Assembly (NCBI GenBank): GCA_945876565.1 | Contig: CAMCOS010000008.1 | Coordinates: forward strand, 27,273-91,272 | Direction of reading: 5' to 3' | Source: Lautropia mirabilis | GTDB lineage: Bacteria > Pseudomonadota > Gammaproteobacteria > Burkholderiales > Burkholderiaceae_B | Length of the DNA stretch: 64,000 bases | Shown: positions 37,537-48,611 of the stretch, in pieces | Layout: each line of letters starts with the position of its first letter | How positions within the stretch are numbered: the first letter of the stretch is position 1 | Made by a program: the position numbers and the translations under genes | Notes under the pieces: model-generated | Told to the model about the DNA's origin: nothing | Databases searched by the model: none | What the model saw: the letters and a program-made list of their open reading frames with translations, nothing else

Positions 37537-38742
37537 TCAGTGTCTCTTGGCATTGGCAGCCGCTAAAGCTCGACCGCAAGCAACCCCACTGGCCCAAGCC
37601 CACTGAAAGTTGTAGCCACCGAGCCAACCCGTGACATCCACAGCCTCACCTAGAAAGTACAAGCCGTCGATGCCCTTAACACCCAAGGTACGCTGGTCAA
37701 GCGCATTGGTATCAATCCCGCCCGCCATCACTTCGGCCTTGCGCAGCCCCGCTGTGCCAGATGGCATGAGCTGCCAGTTCTGAATGTGCTCGGCCAACGC
37801 GCGAATGGATTTGTCTGACCATTCGGCAAATTTGCGCTGCCCTTGATCCCCAAGCCACTGTTCAGCCAACCGCTTTGGCCAAAACTGCCCTAGTATCGTG
37901 ACTGCCTGCTGCCTAGCGCCAGACTTCAAAGCAATCAGTTTGTCTACAAACCCAGCTTGCGGCAATAAATTGATCGACAGTGATTGACCCGCTCGCCAGT
38001 AGCTAGAAATCTGCAAGATGCCGGGCCCCGACAAACCGCGGTGGGTAAAGAGCATGTCTTCCAGAAATCGTTGCTTGGGCCCGCCAGCCACCGATATCTC
38101 AACCTCGAGCGCCACACCGGCCAAGTTCGCAAACGGTTGCCAGACATTGGGATCAAACTGCAAGGGAACGAGCGCCGGTCGGGGCTCGATCACCGGCACA
38201 CCGAACTGATGCGCCAAGCGCAGACCAAAGTCGGTTGCCCCCACCTGCGGCACGGCAGTGCCTCCTGTGGCAATGACCAGATCTTGGCATCGCAAGACAC
38301 CCGAGGAAGTCAGCAACTCAAAGCCACCGTTGACTTTTTTGATGGTATCGACTGAACAAGGCATGCGCCATTGAACCCGAGCATGGTCACACTGCTGCCT
38401 GAGCATGACAATAATCTGCTCACTGCTTTCATCACAAAAGAGCTGACCACGATGTTTTTCATGCCAGGCGATGCCGTGGGAATTCACCAGCCGAATGAAG
38501 TCTTGTGGTGTGTAGCCGGCAAGCGCGGTTCGACAAAACTTGGGATTGGCCGAGATGAAGTTCTCTGGCGTCACGTTCAGATTGGTGAAATTGCAGCGCC
38601 CACCGCCCGAGATGCGAATTTTTTCAGCGAGCTTGGTCGCGTGATCAATCAACAAGACATCTCGCCCGGCCAAGCCAGCGGTGGCAGCACACATCATGCC
38701 AGCAGCGCCAGCACCGATCACGACCACATCGTGCTGCGTCAC
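37537..38742 (-). CDS. BaiN/HI0933-family FAD-dependent oxidoreductase
   Basis: A 401-residue flavoprotein. The FAD-binding GAGAAGMMCAATAGLAGRDV is at the start, KIRISGGGRCNFTN marks the HI0933/YhiN family, and the C-terminal LYFLGEAVDVTGWLGGYNFQ is a second family signature. Physiological substrates are uncertain; a clostridial member reduces bile acids but that need not apply here. It lies 6 bp after the decarboxylase on the same strand. Confidence 0.88.
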   Translation of the reverse strand: MTQHDVVVIGAGAAGMMCAATAGLAGRDVLLIDHATKLAEKIRISGGGRCNFTNLNVTPENFISANPKFCRTALAGYTPQDFIRLVNSHGIAWHEKHRGQLFCDESSEQIIVMLRQQCDHARVQWRMPCSVDTIKKVNGGFELLTSSGVLRCQDLVIATGGTAVPQVGATDFGLRLAHQFGVPVIEPRPALVPLQFDPNVWQPFANLAGVALEVEISVAGGPKQRFLEDMLFTHRGLSGPGILQISSYWRAGQSLSINLLPQAGFVDKLIALKSGARQQAVTILGQFWPKRLAEQWLGDQGQRKFAEWSDKSIRALAEHIQNWQLMPSGTAGLRKAEVMAGGIDTNALDQRTLGVKGIDGLYFLGEAVDVTGWLGGYNFQWAWASGVACGRALAAANAKRH

Positions 38743-38748
38743 GCCTGA

Positions 38749-41010
38749 CTAGCTCTGCTTGATGCAGTCAACATAAAGGCGCTGGTTGCCACTGGCGTCT
38801 TCCTCATGCGCCAACCCATGAATGTAGGTCTCAAATCCAGGGAATCGGCCATTGAAATCACGTGCGAACTGCAGGTACTGCACAATGGTCCTGTTAAACC
38901 GCTCACCGGGAATCAGCAAGGGGATGCCGGGTGGATAGGGGGTTAACAAAACCCCGGTGGCACGCCCCTCGAGCTCATCAATCGATACCCGCTCAACGTC
39001 ACCGTGCGCCATGTAAGCAAACGCATCCGAAGGTTTGAACTCGGGCACCATGTCAGACAGATACATCTCGGTGGTCAAGCGTGCCACATCGTACTCACGA
39101 TAAGCCGAATGAATCAATTGACACAAATCGCGCAATCCCATGCGCTCATAACGCCGATAATCACGACAGAACTCCGGCAAGATACGCCACATCGGCTGGT
39201 TACGATCATAGTCATCTTTGAACTGCTGCAAAGCGGTCAATAGCGTGTTCCAGCGGCCTTTGGTAATGCCAATCGTAAAGAGAATAAAAAAGGAGTAGAG
39301 ACCGGTTTTTTCTACGACAACCCCGTGCTCGGTCAGATACTTGGAGACCAAGGCAGCCGGGATGCCAGTCTCGCCAAAACTACCGGACATATCAAGCCCG
39401 GGCGTCACAATGGTCGCCTTAATCGGGTCGAGCATGTTGAAGCCTTCAGCCAAATCACCAAAACCATGCCAGTGATCATTGGCCTTTAGCACCCAGTCTG
39501 ATTGCTCACCAATGCCACTGGCTGGCAAGTCATCGGGCCCCCAAACGCTAAACCACCAATCCGAGTCACCGTATTCGGCCTTAACTTTGCGCATGGCCCG
39601 TCGAAAGTCCATGGCTTCCCGAATGCTCTCCTCAACCAATGCAGTGCCACCCGGTGGCTCCATCATGGCCGCAGCCACATCGCAAGAGGCGATGATGGCG
39701 TACTGCGGTGAGGTCGACGTATGCATCAGATAGGCTTCGTTAAAGACGTTTCGGTCAAGCCTGCGTGTTTGTGGCTCCTGCACCACAATCTGCGAAGCCT
39801 GGGAAATGCCAGCAAGCAGCTTGTGCGTTGAGTGCGTGGCATACACCATGGCGCGTTCGCTACGCGGGCGATTTGCGCCAATGGCATGCATATCCCGATA
39901 AAACTCATGAAACGGCGCATGCGGCAGCCAAGCCTCATCGAAATGCAGCGTGTCGATCGTGGAACCGAGCCTGTCCTTGATCATTTCAACGTTGTAAATC
40001 ACGCCGTCATAGGTGCTTTGCGTCAAGGTCATGATGCGCGCCTTCTTCGAGCGGGCTCGTGAGGCGAACGGATTGGCTTGGATTTTTCTCTCGATATTGT
40101 CGTGCTCGAACTCACTTAACGGAATCGGACCAATAATGCCCAGGTGATTACGGGTTGGGCGCAAGAACACCGGTATGGCCCCGGTCATGGTGATGGCGTG
40201 CAAGATCGATTTGTGGCAGTTGCGGTCAACCACCACGATATCGTCGGCTGCCACGTTGGCATGCCAGACCACTTTGTTCGAGGTCGACGTGCCATTGGTC
40301 ACAAAAAAGCAGTGGTCGGCATGAAAGATACGCGCAGCATTGAGTTCCGACTCAGCAATTGGGCCCGTGTGGTCTAGTAGCTGGCCCAGCTCATCGACCG
40401 CATTGCAGACATCGGCGCGCAGCATGTTCTCACCAAAAAACTGGTGGAACATTTGCCCCACTGGGCTTTTAAGAAACGCAACTCCACCAGAATGCCCGGG
40501 GCAATGCCACGAGTAGGAGCCATCTTGTGCATATTTCACAAGCTCCCGGAAAAAAGGTGGCGCCAAACTGTCGATGTAGCTGCGGGCCTCCCGGATGATG
40601 TGACGCGCCACAAACTCGGGCGTGTCCTCAAACATGTGAATAAAGCCATGCAACTCACGCAAAATATCATTTGGGATATGCTCCGACGTGCGAGTCTCGC
40701 CGTACAGATAGATTGGAATGTCAGCATTGCGAAACCGCAACTCCCCGATGAAGGAGCGCAGGTTCTGAATCGCACTGGAGTGGTCCACCGCCACATTGAT
40801 GTCAAACTCTTCGTCATCAATGGACAAAATAAACGCGCTGGCTCGGCTTTGCTGCTGGGCAAATGAACTCAGATCACCGTAACTGGTGACGCCAATGACC
40901 TCCATGCCTTCAGCCTCGATAGCGGCCGCTAGCGCTCGCACGCCAAGGCCTGAGGCGTTTTCCGAGCGGAAGTCCTCATCAATGATGTAAATCGGGAAAC
41001 GAAACTTCAT
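38749..41010 (-). CDS. PLP-dependent arginine/lysine/ornithine decarboxylase
   Basis: A 753-residue fold-III decarboxylase of the AdiA/CadA/SpeC group. An N-terminal response-regulator-like wing domain (residues 1-130) precedes the PLP domain with HCPGHSGGVAF, the PLP lysine in THSTHKLLA and DEAWLPHAPF. The segment after the lysine (SQASQIVV, FNEAYLMHTSTSPQYA) looks most like biodegradative arginine decarboxylase AdiA. The exact amino acid cannot be fixed from sequence. A role in polyamine synthesis or acid resistance follows. No antiporter gene is adjacent. Confidence 0.88.
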   Translation of the reverse strand: MKFRFPIYIIDEDFRSENASGLGVRALAAAIEAEGMEVIGVTSYGDLSSFAQQQSRASAFILSIDDEEFDINVAVDHSSAIQNLRSFIGELRFRNADIPIYLYGETRTSEHIPNDILRELHGFIHMFEDTPEFVARHIIREARSYIDSLAPPFFRELVKYAQDGSYSWHCPGHSGGVAFLKSPVGQMFHQFFGENMLRADVCNAVDELGQLLDHTGPIAESELNAARIFHADHCFFVTNGTSTSNKVVWHANVAADDIVVVDRNCHKSILHAITMTGAIPVFLRPTRNHLGIIGPIPLSEFEHDNIERKIQANPFASRARSKKARIMTLTQSTYDGVIYNVEMIKDRLGSTIDTLHFDEAWLPHAPFHEFYRDMHAIGANRPRSERAMVYATHSTHKLLAGISQASQIVVQEPQTRRLDRNVFNEAYLMHTSTSPQYAIIASCDVAAAMMEPPGGTALVEESIREAMDFRRAMRKVKAEYGDSDWWFSVWGPDDLPASGIGEQSDWVLKANDHWHGFGDLAEGFNMLDPIKATIVTPGLDMSGSFGETGIPAALVSKYLTEHGVVVEKTGLYSFFILFTIGITKGRWNTLLTALQQFKDDYDRNQPMWRILPEFCRDYRRYERMGLRDLCQLIHSAYREYDVARLTTEMYLSDMVPEFKPSDAFAYMAHGDVERVSIDELEGRATGVLLTPYPPGIPLLIPGERFNRTIVQYLQFARDFNGRFPGFETYIHGLAHEEDASGNQRLYVDCIKQS

Positions 41011-41051
41011 GGAGGAACTCCCTTGACTGCCTGAGTGCTAAAAATTGCTTG

Positions 41052-41615
41052 CTAGGTGCGCGGCAAGGTCACGCCCTTTTGGCCCTGGTACTTACCGCCT
41101 CGATCTTTGTAAGACGTCTCGCAGACCTCATCGCTTTCAAAGAACAGCATTTGTGCACAACCCTCACCCGCGTAAATCTTCGCAGGCAACGGCGTGGTAT
41201 TTGAGAATTCCAGGGTTACATGGCCTTCCCACTCTGGCTCCAGCGGTGTGACATTCACGATAATGCCGCAACGCGCATAGGTGCTCTTACCCAAGCATAC
41301 CGTGAGTACGCTGCGTGGAATGCGAAAGTACTCAACCGTGCGAGCCAGTGCAAATGAGTTTGGTGGGATGATGCAAATATCGCCCACGAAGTCTACAAAC
41401 GACTTCTCATCAAACGCCTTAGGATCAACAATCGTTGAGTTGATGTTCGTGAAGATCTTGAACTCACTGGCACAGCGCACGTCGTAGCCGTAGCTGCTTG
41501 TGCCATAGCTCACGATACGGCCACCGGCATTTTCTCGTACCTGACCGGGCTCGAACGGTTCAATCATCCCTTGGGCGGCAGCGCGCCGAATCCACAGATC
41601 GCTTTTGATGCTCAT
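41052..41615 (-). CDS. dcd: dCTP deaminase
   Basis: A 187-residue trimeric enzyme converting dCTP to dUTP for thymidylate synthesis. It has [15 protein letters not shown], the catalytic Glu segment GRARTVE-like [20 protein letters not shown] and [18 protein letters not shown]. Length is standard. It lies between apbC and the decarboxylase gene, all leftward. Confidence 0.96.
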   Translation of the reverse strand: MSIKSDLWIRRAAAQGMIEPFEPGQVRENAGGRIVSYGTSSYGYDVRCASEFKIFTNINSTIVDPKAFDEKSFVDFVGDICIIPPNSFALARTVEYFRIPRSVLTVCLGKSTYARCGIIVNVTPLEPEWEGHVTLEFSNTTPLPAKIYAGEGCAQMLFFESDEVCETSYKDRGGKYQGQKGVTLPRT

Positions 41616-41683
41616 CGCAGGGCTTCCCCAACAGCGTGAAACCCTAGAGTTTAACGCCGCCAGCCTTGCGCTGCTGAAACAAT

Positions 41684-42772
41684 TCAGCCGCGGCGTTGCT
41701 CCACCACCACTGTTGGAAATTTGCTGGCCATGTCTTTGGGCAAACTAGCGAGCCTGGCTGCCAACTTGTGGGCGATCTCGCGATACAAACCTGCCTCGGT
41801 GCTATCGGGGCTCGCCACCACGGTCGGTTGACCCGCATCCGCGTTTTCACGGATCGAAAGCGCCAGCGGCAACTTACCCAAAAACGGCACTTGGAACTCA
41901 TCGGCCATCCTCTGCGCACCACCCTCGCCAAACAGGTGCTCGACGTAACCGCAATTCGAGCAAACGTGAACGGACATGTTCTCAATAATGCCCAAAACCG
42001 GCACATTCACTTTCTCGAACATCCGCACCCCCTTTCGGGCATCCAAAAGCGCGATATCTTGGGGGGTACTGACAATCACGGCACCACTGACTGGCACTTT
42101 TTGGGCCAGGGTTAAAGCAATGTCACCCGTGCCTGGCGGCATATCAACAATCAAGTAATCCAGATCACCCCAGTTGGTCTGACGCAATAGCTGCTCCAGC
42201 GCCTGAGTTACCATTGGGCCGCGCCAAATGGCCGGGGTATCGGCATCAACCAAAAAACCAATGGAGTTGGATTTGATGCCATGACCAACCAAGGGCTCCA
42301 TGGTCTTGTTGTCCTTGCTTTCTGGCTTGCCATCCAGGCCAAGCAGTAAAGGCACACTTGGGCCATAAATGTCTGCATCGAGCAGGCCAACGGCCGCTCC
42401 TTCATCGGCCAGAGCCAACGCGAGATTGACAGCGGTTGTACTTTTTCCAACACCACCCTTACCCGACGCCACGGCGATGATGTTTTTAATGCCCTTGACC
42501 CGGTCCACGCCGGCCCGGATCGCATGGGCTTGAATTTTGGGTTGAACATCGATTTTGGCGTTCGCAAAACCGATGGCATCAAGCGCCGCCACTAACGGGG
42601 CGAGCATCGATTCACGACTGCGTCCGACCGGATAGCCCGGCCGAAATGTCAGGCCAATTGAACCTGCTGAATCAACCTCGATGCCTTTGACCAGATCCCC
42701 GTAAGGTTTGTTGGTGCAAGGATCCATCGTGCGGGCCAAAAGCGCCTGAATATCGTCAGAGGTAACTTTCAT
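41684..42772 (-). CDS. apbC: Iron-sulfur cluster carrier protein ApbC/Mrp
   Basis: A 362-residue MinD-like ATPase that carries and delivers Fe-S clusters. An N-terminal MIP18-like domain is followed by a deviant Walker A loop ([18 protein letters not shown]), [10 protein letters not shown] and the CxxC pair CSNCGY that binds the bridging cluster. ATG 42772 is preferred over a start 27 bp upstream on length and start-context grounds. It is divergent from a small membrane protein gene and metG, an order common in Burkholderiales. Confidence 0.95.
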   Translation of the reverse strand: MKVTSDDIQALLARTMDPCTNKPYGDLVKGIEVDSAGSIGLTFRPGYPVGRSRESMLAPLVAALDAIGFANAKIDVQPKIQAHAIRAGVDRVKGIKNIIAVASGKGGVGKSTTAVNLALALADEGAAVGLLDADIYGPSVPLLLGLDGKPESKDNKTMEPLVGHGIKSNSIGFLVDADTPAIWRGPMVTQALEQLLRQTNWGDLDYLIVDMPPGTGDIALTLAQKVPVSGAVIVSTPQDIALLDARKGVRMFEKVNVPVLGIIENMSVHVCSNCGYVEHLFGEGGAQRMADEFQVPFLGKLPLALSIRENADAGQPTVVASPDSTEAGLYREIAHKLAARLASLPKDMASKFPTVVVEQRRG

Positions 42773-42841
42773 GGAATTTTTTGAAGTTTTAAGGGTCACA
42801 AGGGTTGGTGCGCGCTGACAAACACAACGTATACTAGACTG

Positions 42842-43117
42842 ATGATTGATTTATTTAAACGCCTTATTCGTGTTCTCGCTTTTGCGCTGGTTGCCCTAAT
42901 AGGCTTGGGCATGGCGCTGATTTTTACATTCTCCACGCTCATTGCCGTGGGGATTCTATTCCTGGCAGCCAAACTGCGTGGGCAACGTTTCTCGGTGCAA
43001 GAGTACTGGACGAACCGCCAGTCTCGACGCAAACCCATCTTCTCGAAAGGGAACCAGGGACAACAGCATTATTCCCGCGACAACGTCACGGACGTTCAAG
43101 CACGAGACGTTCGCTGA
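42842..43117 (+). CDS. Small membrane protein, unknown
   Basis: A 91-residue protein with one or two membrane segments (residues 9-44) and a basic, Gln-rich cytoplasmic tail. The ATG starts 70 bp from the divergent apbC. I recognise no family. Coding looks real from the hydrophobic profile and the clean reading frame up to the metG upstream region, but support is modest. Confidence 0.6.
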   Translation: MIDLFKRLIRVLAFALVALIGLGMALIFTFSTLIAVGILFLAAKLRGQRFSVQEYWTNRQSRRKPIFSKGNQGQQHYSRDNVTDVQARDVR

Positions 43118-43183
43118 AGTCAACGCTAGGCAATTGCCGCGACACAGGTAAAATCCGATACTTGTTATTCGGATGCAACCGCC

Positions 43184-45250
43184 ATGTCACGAACGCTGTT
43201 TGTCACCACCGCTTTGCCCTATGCCAATGGCTCGTTTCACATTGGCCACATCATGGAATACATCCAGGCTGATATCTGGGTGCGCACCATGCGCATGGCG
43301 AGCCACACTGTTCACTTCGTCTGCGCCGATGACACCCACGGTGCGCCGATCATGCTCAAGGCTCAGTCAGAAGGCCTTTCACCGCAACAGCTTGTCGCAA
43401 GATACGCTGCCGAACGGCCAGCCTATCTAGAAGGTTTTCACATCGAGTTTGACCACTGGCACTCGACCGACTCCCCGGAAAATACCGAACTCTCTCAGGA
43501 CATTTATCGCAAACTCAGAGATGCGGGACTGATCGAAACCAAAACCATCGAGCAGTTCTATGACCCGGTTCAGGGTATGTTCCTGCCGGACCGCTACATC
43601 AAAGGCGAGTGCCCCAAGTGCCACGCCAAAGATCAGTATGGCGATGCCTGCGAGGTTTGCGGGGCCGTGTATGCGCCCACCGAATTGGTTGAGCCCTACA
43701 GCACCATTACCGGTGCCAAACCAGTTTTGAAGTCATCTGATCATTTCTTTTTCAAACTGTCAGATCCACGCTGCGTTGAGTTTCTTAAAAACTGGACCAC
43801 CGGCGAAAATAAACACGGTATCGCCCATCTGCAAAGTGAGGTGCTCGCCAAAACCCGTGAGTGGCTCGGTGACGATCAAACCGACGCCAAACTCGGCGAC
43901 TGGGACATTTCTCGTGATGCCCCCTACTTTGGCATCGAGATTCCCGATGCGCCTGGCAAGTATTTCTACGTTTGGCTCGACGCCCCAGTTGGCTACTTGG
44001 CGTCCTTAAAAGCGTATTGCAAGAAAGCAGGGCTTGACTACGACGCCATCATTGACCCGCAAAGTGACACCGAACAGGTTCACTTCATCGGCAAGGACAT
44101 CGTGTACTTCCACGCACTGTTTTGGCCAGCCACATTGCAGTTCTCCGGTCGAAAGACGCCGGATCAACTCAACGTGCATGGCTTCATTACGGTGAGCGGT
44201 GAAAAAATGTCCAAGAGTCGTGGCACCGGCATCTCGCCACTGCGCTATCTCGAGCTTGGCATGGACGCTGAGTGGTTGCGCTATTACATTGCCGCCAAGC
44301 TCAACAGTAAAGTTGAAGACATAGACTTTAACCCTGAGGATTTCATTGCCCGAGTCAACAGTGACCTCATTGGCAAGTACGTCAACATTGCCAGCCGAGC
44401 CGCCACATTTATTAGCCGGCACTTTAACGGCGAGTTGCGTTACGCGGGGGACGAACATGTCCTAAGAACGGAATGGTCAGAAACCGCTGACGAAATCCGC
44501 GAATATCTGCAAAAGCGAGAATATGCCCGCGCCATTCGCGAGATCATGGCGCAGGCTGATCTCATCAACCAGGCCTTTGACGCCGCCCAGCCATGGGTTC
44601 TTGCCAAGGGGCTAGCAGACGCCTCAGACGCTCAGAAAGAGGAACTTCAAGACATTTGCTCCAATGCCCTGGCTGGATTTAAAGCACTATCGGTACTGTT
44701 GACCCCGATACTGCCAGCGCTAACCCACCGAGTCGCAACTGAGCTATTTGGTCTTGACCGCAGCTTTGTATGGGCCGATGCTGGTGAGTTACCCAGAAAT
44801 ATCGCGCCCTTCAAACACCTGATGCAACGAGTCACTCCAGAAATGCTTGACGCCCTGTTCCCGGACATCGAAGAGCCAAAACCGCTGCCAGGCGGTCAAG
44901 AGATTGGCCCCGAGATCTCGATTGAAGATTTTGCCAAGCTCGATCTGCGCGTGGCCAAAGTTGTGTCGTGCGAGGAGGTTGAAGGCTCACACAAACTCTT
45001 AAAGCTGATGCTTGACGTTGGCGAGGGCAAAGCAAGACAAGTCTTCTCGGGGATTAAATCGGCTTATAAGCCCGAAGACTTAACCGGGAAATTAGTTGTC
45101 TTGGTAGCCAACCTAGCGCCGCGCAAGATGAAGTTCGGTGTGTCGGAAGGCATGGTGCTATCAGCTAGTCATGCCGATGAGAAAGACAATCCGGGCATTT
45201 TTGTGATCGAACCATCCACCGGCTCAGTGCCCGGCATGAAAATCCGTTAA
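43184..45250 (+). CDS. metG: Methionyl-tRNA synthetase
   Basis: A 688-residue class I synthetase that charges tRNA-Met. It shows HIGH ([10 protein letters not shown]), a zinc knuckle [18 protein letters not shown], the KMSKS loop (EKMSKSRGT) and a C-terminal EMAP-type tRNA-binding domain beginning [12 protein letters not shown]. Length fits the E. coli-type dimeric enzyme. Confidence 0.98.
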   Translation: MSRTLFVTTALPYANGSFHIGHIMEYIQADIWVRTMRMASHTVHFVCADDTHGAPIMLKAQSEGLSPQQLVARYAAERPAYLEGFHIEFDHWHSTDSPENTELSQDIYRKLRDAGLIETKTIEQFYDPVQGMFLPDRYIKGECPKCHAKDQYGDACEVCGAVYAPTELVEPYSTITGAKPVLKSSDHFFFKLSDPRCVEFLKNWTTGENKHGIAHLQSEVLAKTREWLGDDQTDAKLGDWDISRDAPYFGIEIPDAPGKYFYVWLDAPVGYLASLKAYCKKAGLDYDAIIDPQSDTEQVHFIGKDIVYFHALFWPATLQFSGRKTPDQLNVHGFITVSGEKMSKSRGTGISPLRYLELGMDAEWLRYYIAAKLNSKVEDIDFNPEDFIARVNSDLIGKYVNIASRAATFISRHFNGELRYAGDEHVLRTEWSETADEIREYLQKREYARAIREIMAQADLINQAFDAAQPWVLAKGLADASDAQKEELQDICSNALAGFKALSVLLTPILPALTHRVATELFGLDRSFVWADAGELPRNIAPFKHLMQRVTPEMLDALFPDIEEPKPLPGGQEIGPEISIEDFAKLDLRVAKVVSCEEVEGSHKLLKLMLDVGEGKARQVFSGIKSAYKPEDLTGKLVVLVANLAPRKMKFGVSEGMVLSASHADEKDNPGIFVIEPSTGSVPGMKIR

Positions 45251-45287
45251 CCGGTCCCTCAAAAGCGCCCGAGCCCAAGGCCCAAAC

Positions 45288-46034
45288 TCACTGGCTCAGG
45301 TGCTTTTCTTGCAATTGAACATCTAGCGTTTCACGCTCGTCAAAGACGAAACAACTGCCCTCAAAGCCATAGCCATCGGTATCTTCAAAGTACTGCAAGA
45401 TCCCGCCGTCGAGCTGGTAGATGTTCTTCACGCCCACTTCTCGCATGTAAATCGCCGCTTTTTCACAGCGAATCCCACCTGTGCAAAAGCTGATGATGGT
45501 CTTACCGTCCAACTCATCAAGGTGCTCCTGAACGGCCTCTGGAAACTGGGTAAAGCGCTCGAGATGCCAGTTAATGGCATCCTTGAAGGTTCCAGCCTGA
45601 ACCTCAAACTCATTGCGCGTATCCAGCATCACCACGGGGCGCCCCTCATCATCACAGCCCTGCTCGATCCAGCGCCGCGCAGTGGCGGGGTCAACTGCTG
45701 GCGCTCGACCCTCTGCGGGGTGAATCGCCGGGTGGTTCATCCGGATGATTTCGTTTTTGATCTTGACCTTCATGCGTTTGAACGGCACGTCCTGAGATTC
45801 ACTGTACTTGACTTTAATCGCCGCAAACGGCTCACAGCTTTTCAGCCAAGTCAGGAACTTTTCTATGCCCTCACCGGTACCCGCAAGAAACAAATTGATG
45901 CCCTCATGGGCCAATAGAACCGTACCCTTCAGACCAAACTCATTGGTCTGATGAGACACCCGCTCACGCCAGGCGGGCAGATCAGTTAGATCGGTGAAGT
46001 GATAGGCGGCAATATTGACAATGGGAAATGACAT
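45288..46034 (-). CDS. trhO: tRNA uridine(34) hydroxylase (rhodanese-domain)
   Basis: A 248-residue YceA/TrhO protein that hydroxylates U34 of certain tRNAs with oxygen. An N-terminal acylphosphatase-like domain (LLAHEGINLFLAGT) is followed by a rhodanese domain with the active cysteine in FCTGGIRCEKA. It converges on metG and lies 14 bp downstream of the channel gene. Confidence 0.93.
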   Translation of the reverse strand: MSFPIVNIAAYHFTDLTDLPAWRERVSHQTNEFGLKGTVLLAHEGINLFLAGTGEGIEKFLTWLKSCEPFAAIKVKYSESQDVPFKRMKVKIKNEIIRMNHPAIHPAEGRAPAVDPATARRWIEQGCDDEGRPVVMLDTRNEFEVQAGTFKDAINWHLERFTQFPEAVQEHLDELDGKTIISFCTGGIRCEKAAIYMREVGVKNIYQLDGGILQYFEDTDGYGFEGSCFVFDERETLDVQLQEKHLSQ

Positions 46035-46048
46035 ATTCCGGCAAGAGC

Positions 46049-47308
46049 CTAGTTTGGAGTTGCAGTTGCAGCGGGGGGTTCGGTTTCAGCAGGCGTCTCG
46101 GCGGGTATGGGCTTGGCAAAAAATAATTCTGCAATCAGCGTGCTGTCGATGGCTTCACCCGTCAACGCACGCGCCAACAACTCGGCACTCAGTAGCTGGG
46201 GCGAGAAAACGATATCTGCATTAACGCGTCTGATTTTCTCCAGGTTCTGACTGTCGTTGACCATGACAACAGTTTTTGCATCCAAATCGGAGAAAGATTT
46301 CACCGCAAGAACAATAAAGGCATTATCGGCATCGTCATCACGCAATGCCATGACGGTGCGTGCTTGCGCTAACCCCGCTTCCATCAACACATCGGCATTC
46401 GCGGCCTCTCCGTGAACAACATCCGCTGAATCTGGATAATCATGCGTAATTCCAGGCTTCACAATCACGGTGACCAATTCACGTCTGTCCGTTAGGCTGC
46501 GAAACAAACTGAGCGCCAGAGGCGTTACGCCACAAATGATGATGTGATTCTTCCGCATGGCTTTCCTCGCTTTATACCGCAACATTTGACGTAACTTACC
46601 ACTGACGACCGGACCAATAATCGCACCCAACGATGTCGCAAAGACGGTGATCCCGCCCAAAATGATCGAGACCACAAACAACCGCGCTGCGTGTGTAACC
46701 GGAACGATATCTCCAAACCCAACGGTCGACATGGCCACCACAGAAAAATAGATCGCGTTTGGTATGTCCGTGATTGGTGGCGAGAATTCATTTCCAAGAT
46801 AAAGCGAGCCTAGAATTCCATACCACAGCAAGGACAGCACACTGGCTACGGCAAACAAGGAGCCTGCCGTCAAACTGGTTTGAGTAAACACCGACCAGTA
46901 CCGAATCAGCAATGTCACGACTATCAAGTCATAGATAATCTTGGCACTTGCGATGCCCCAGTCAGAGTAAAGCGTGACGAGCAAAGCCGGCACAAAGACT
47001 GTCAAACTGAAAGCCCATGCCAGACGCGCGCGCATGGCAAGGCCAACGGACATCAGCAACAGACACAGGCCGATAAAGACCCGCGGCAGCTCAATCAAGC
47101 CAATGGTGTCAATGATTTCACGCCATGACGAGGCCTGATCGAAGAGATCCTTGTGCTCGCTGACCCAGACTCGGTGGACCATCGGATAAATCAATGTGAT
47201 GCCGGCCACTGCCACCATGATGGCCAGCACAATAGGAATCAAGCCCCGAAAATACTGGTTCAACTGATGCGCGATGTGCGCGACCGAGCGATGATTCTGG
47301 TCAGGCAT
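46049..47308 (-). CDS. kch: Kch-type potassium channel with RCK domain
   Basis: A 419-residue membrane protein. Several N-terminal membrane segments lead into a pore helix and selectivity filter STVGFGDIVP, then a last helix and a cytoplasmic RCK/TrkA-N domain (HIIICGVTPLALSLFRSL) that would sense ligands. The filter TVGFGD is the potassium-channel signature with Phe for Tyr. The closest named relative is E. coli Kch. The GxGxxG of the Rossmann fold is altered (GVTPLA), so NAD binding is doubtful. Confidence 0.85.
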   Translation of the reverse strand: MPDQNHRSVAHIAHQLNQYFRGLIPIVLAIMVAVAGITLIYPMVHRVWVSEHKDLFDQASSWREIIDTIGLIELPRVFIGLCLLLMSVGLAMRARLAWAFSLTVFVPALLVTLYSDWGIASAKIIYDLIVVTLLIRYWSVFTQTSLTAGSLFAVASVLSLLWYGILGSLYLGNEFSPPITDIPNAIYFSVVAMSTVGFGDIVPVTHAARLFVVSIILGGITVFATSLGAIIGPVVSGKLRQMLRYKARKAMRKNHIIICGVTPLALSLFRSLTDRRELVTVIVKPGITHDYPDSADVVHGEAANADVLMEAGLAQARTVMALRDDDADNAFIVLAVKSFSDLDAKTVVMVNDSQNLEKIRRVNADIVFSPQLLSAELLARALTGEAIDSTLIAELFFAKPIPAETPAETEPPAATATPN

Positions 47309-47361
47309 GACAACCGAAAGTAAAGTAAGCCGTCACTTTGAACAGCGACTTACGTTGAGAC

Positions 47362-47380
47362 TGGAGCGGGTGATGGGAAT
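47362..47380. repeat. att-like direct repeat of the tRNA-Gly 3' end (distal copy)
   Basis: These 19 bp, starting TGGAGCGGGTGATGGG, equal 49653-49671, the CCA end and 3' acceptor/T-arm of tRNA-Gly. A few more bases match imperfectly to about 47388. It marks the far edge of the AbiE islet and is the signature of tyrosine-recombinase integration into a tRNA gene. Confidence 0.75.
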
Positions 47381-47852
47381 AGAACTCAGACCGTAGAATT
47401 AACCCTGCCAATACTTTCAGGCATTCTACCCCGACCATGTATCTCTTCCTGTATCACTTTGATTTGGAGCGGGCGAAGGAATCAGAAGATTGAGACCAAC
47501 CTATTGATTCACAAATAATTTTCCCGCATGGCTTACAGCCATAGTACCGCATCATGTACCGCCGCCGCACACCAGGCAACGAGTCCTTGCCCACCAAGGT
47601 CTGAGTAACGCCAGCGACTGCCACGGAACGCTGTGCCGAGCCGGTCGACAGACCGCTCCGCTGATCCAACTGGCACAGCCAGACGTGCCGCAGGTCGGAG
47701 CCTCGCCATAGCCAGTCTCATCCTCCGCTGGCGAGGACGTTCCCCTTACGCTTGATTAGACGGATGAAAAATATTCAACCATGATATTATTTTTCAAGCG
47801 CTAACTTATCTTCGGCCTACGCAATGATTAGATAGCGTTGTATATTTATCTC
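47381..47852. other. Gene-free stretch at the left end of the AbiE islet
   Basis: No confident gene. A 16-codon frame at 47554-47604 (MYRRRTPGNESLPTKV) resembles the first residues of some phage integrases but ends in TGA and proves little. The rest is G+C-rich except for an A+T-rich stretch at 47760-47850, which probably holds the abiEi promoter. Confidence 0.4.
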
Positions 47853-48611
47853 ATGAGTGGAACTACAAGGCATCAGGTAATCAAGGGTCTGCAAGCGACG
47901 CTCCCCCGCGGAGCGCCGTTCGACCTGCCTGTGCTCCAATCTTTTGGCGTCTCCCCCCAACTGGCAGCCCGCTACGTGGAGAGCGGGTGGCTGGTGCGCC
48001 TGGGACACGGGGTCTATGCCTTCCCCAACGATGCCTTTGACGTGAACGGGGCGCTGCTTTTCCTGCAACGGCGGGTGGCCAGCCTACATGTCGGCGGCAA
48101 GAGCGCGCTGGCCCTGCAGGGGGTGCGCCACAACCTGGGCGTACGCGACACCCTGGTGCTCTGGGGCGAGGCCCGTTTCGCGCTGCCCGCCTGGTTCACG
48201 GAGCGTTTCCCGGCCCGCTATGTGAATGCCCGGCTGTTTGATTGGTCCGCCCCCGACTTGGCCGAAGCCACCCTGCACACCCCGCCCGGACAAACGCAGG
48301 GGCTGCGCGTGGCCGTGCCTGAGCGTGCCACGCTGGAGCTGCTGTACGAGGCTGGCACCGGGCAAAGCCTGGAGGAAGCGCGCCATCTGTTTGATGGCCT
48401 GCGCTCGCCTCGCAAGGCGTTGTTGGGACAGTTGCTGTCCTGCTGCACTAGCGTGAAGGCCGTGCGCCTGTTCCTGACCTGGGCGCGCGAGACCAGCGTT
48501 CTGGATGTCGATGACCTGCTGCAACAGTACCAGGTACGCACGGGCAGCGACAAGCGCTGGATGAGCCGCCTCGATGACGGCACCTTGCTTAGTCTGAAAC
48601 CCTATGGATAA
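47853..48611 (+). CDS. abiEi: AbiEi-type antitoxin (type IV toxin-antitoxin)
   Basis: A 252-residue protein with an N-terminal winged-helix region (residues 5-55, FDLPVLQSFGVSPQLAARYV then ESGWLVRLGHGVYAF) and the AbiEi C-terminal domain. In known systems AbiEi represses the operon and counters the AbiEii toxin without binding it. It overlaps the toxin gene by 8 bp. The ATG at 47853 is preferred over a TTG 15 bp upstream. G+C is clearly higher than in flanking genes, in line with recent acquisition. Confidence 0.85.
   Translation: MSGTTRHQVIKGLQATLPRGAPFDLPVLQSFGVSPQLAARYVESGWLVRLGHGVYAFPNDAFDVNGALLFLQRRVASLHVGGKSALALQGVRHNLGVRDTLVLWGEARFALPAWFTERFPARYVNARLFDWSAPDLAEATLHTPPGQTQGLRVAVPERATLELLYEAGTGQSLEEARHLFDGLRSPRKALLGQLLSCCTSVKAVRLFLTWARETSVLDVDDLLQQYQVRTGSDKRWMSRLDDGTLLSLKPYG

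Noticed and set aside
47554..47604. A 16-codon frame MYRRRTPGNESLPTKV as an integrase remnant
   Set aside because: Similarity to integrase starts is too short to claim a feature.
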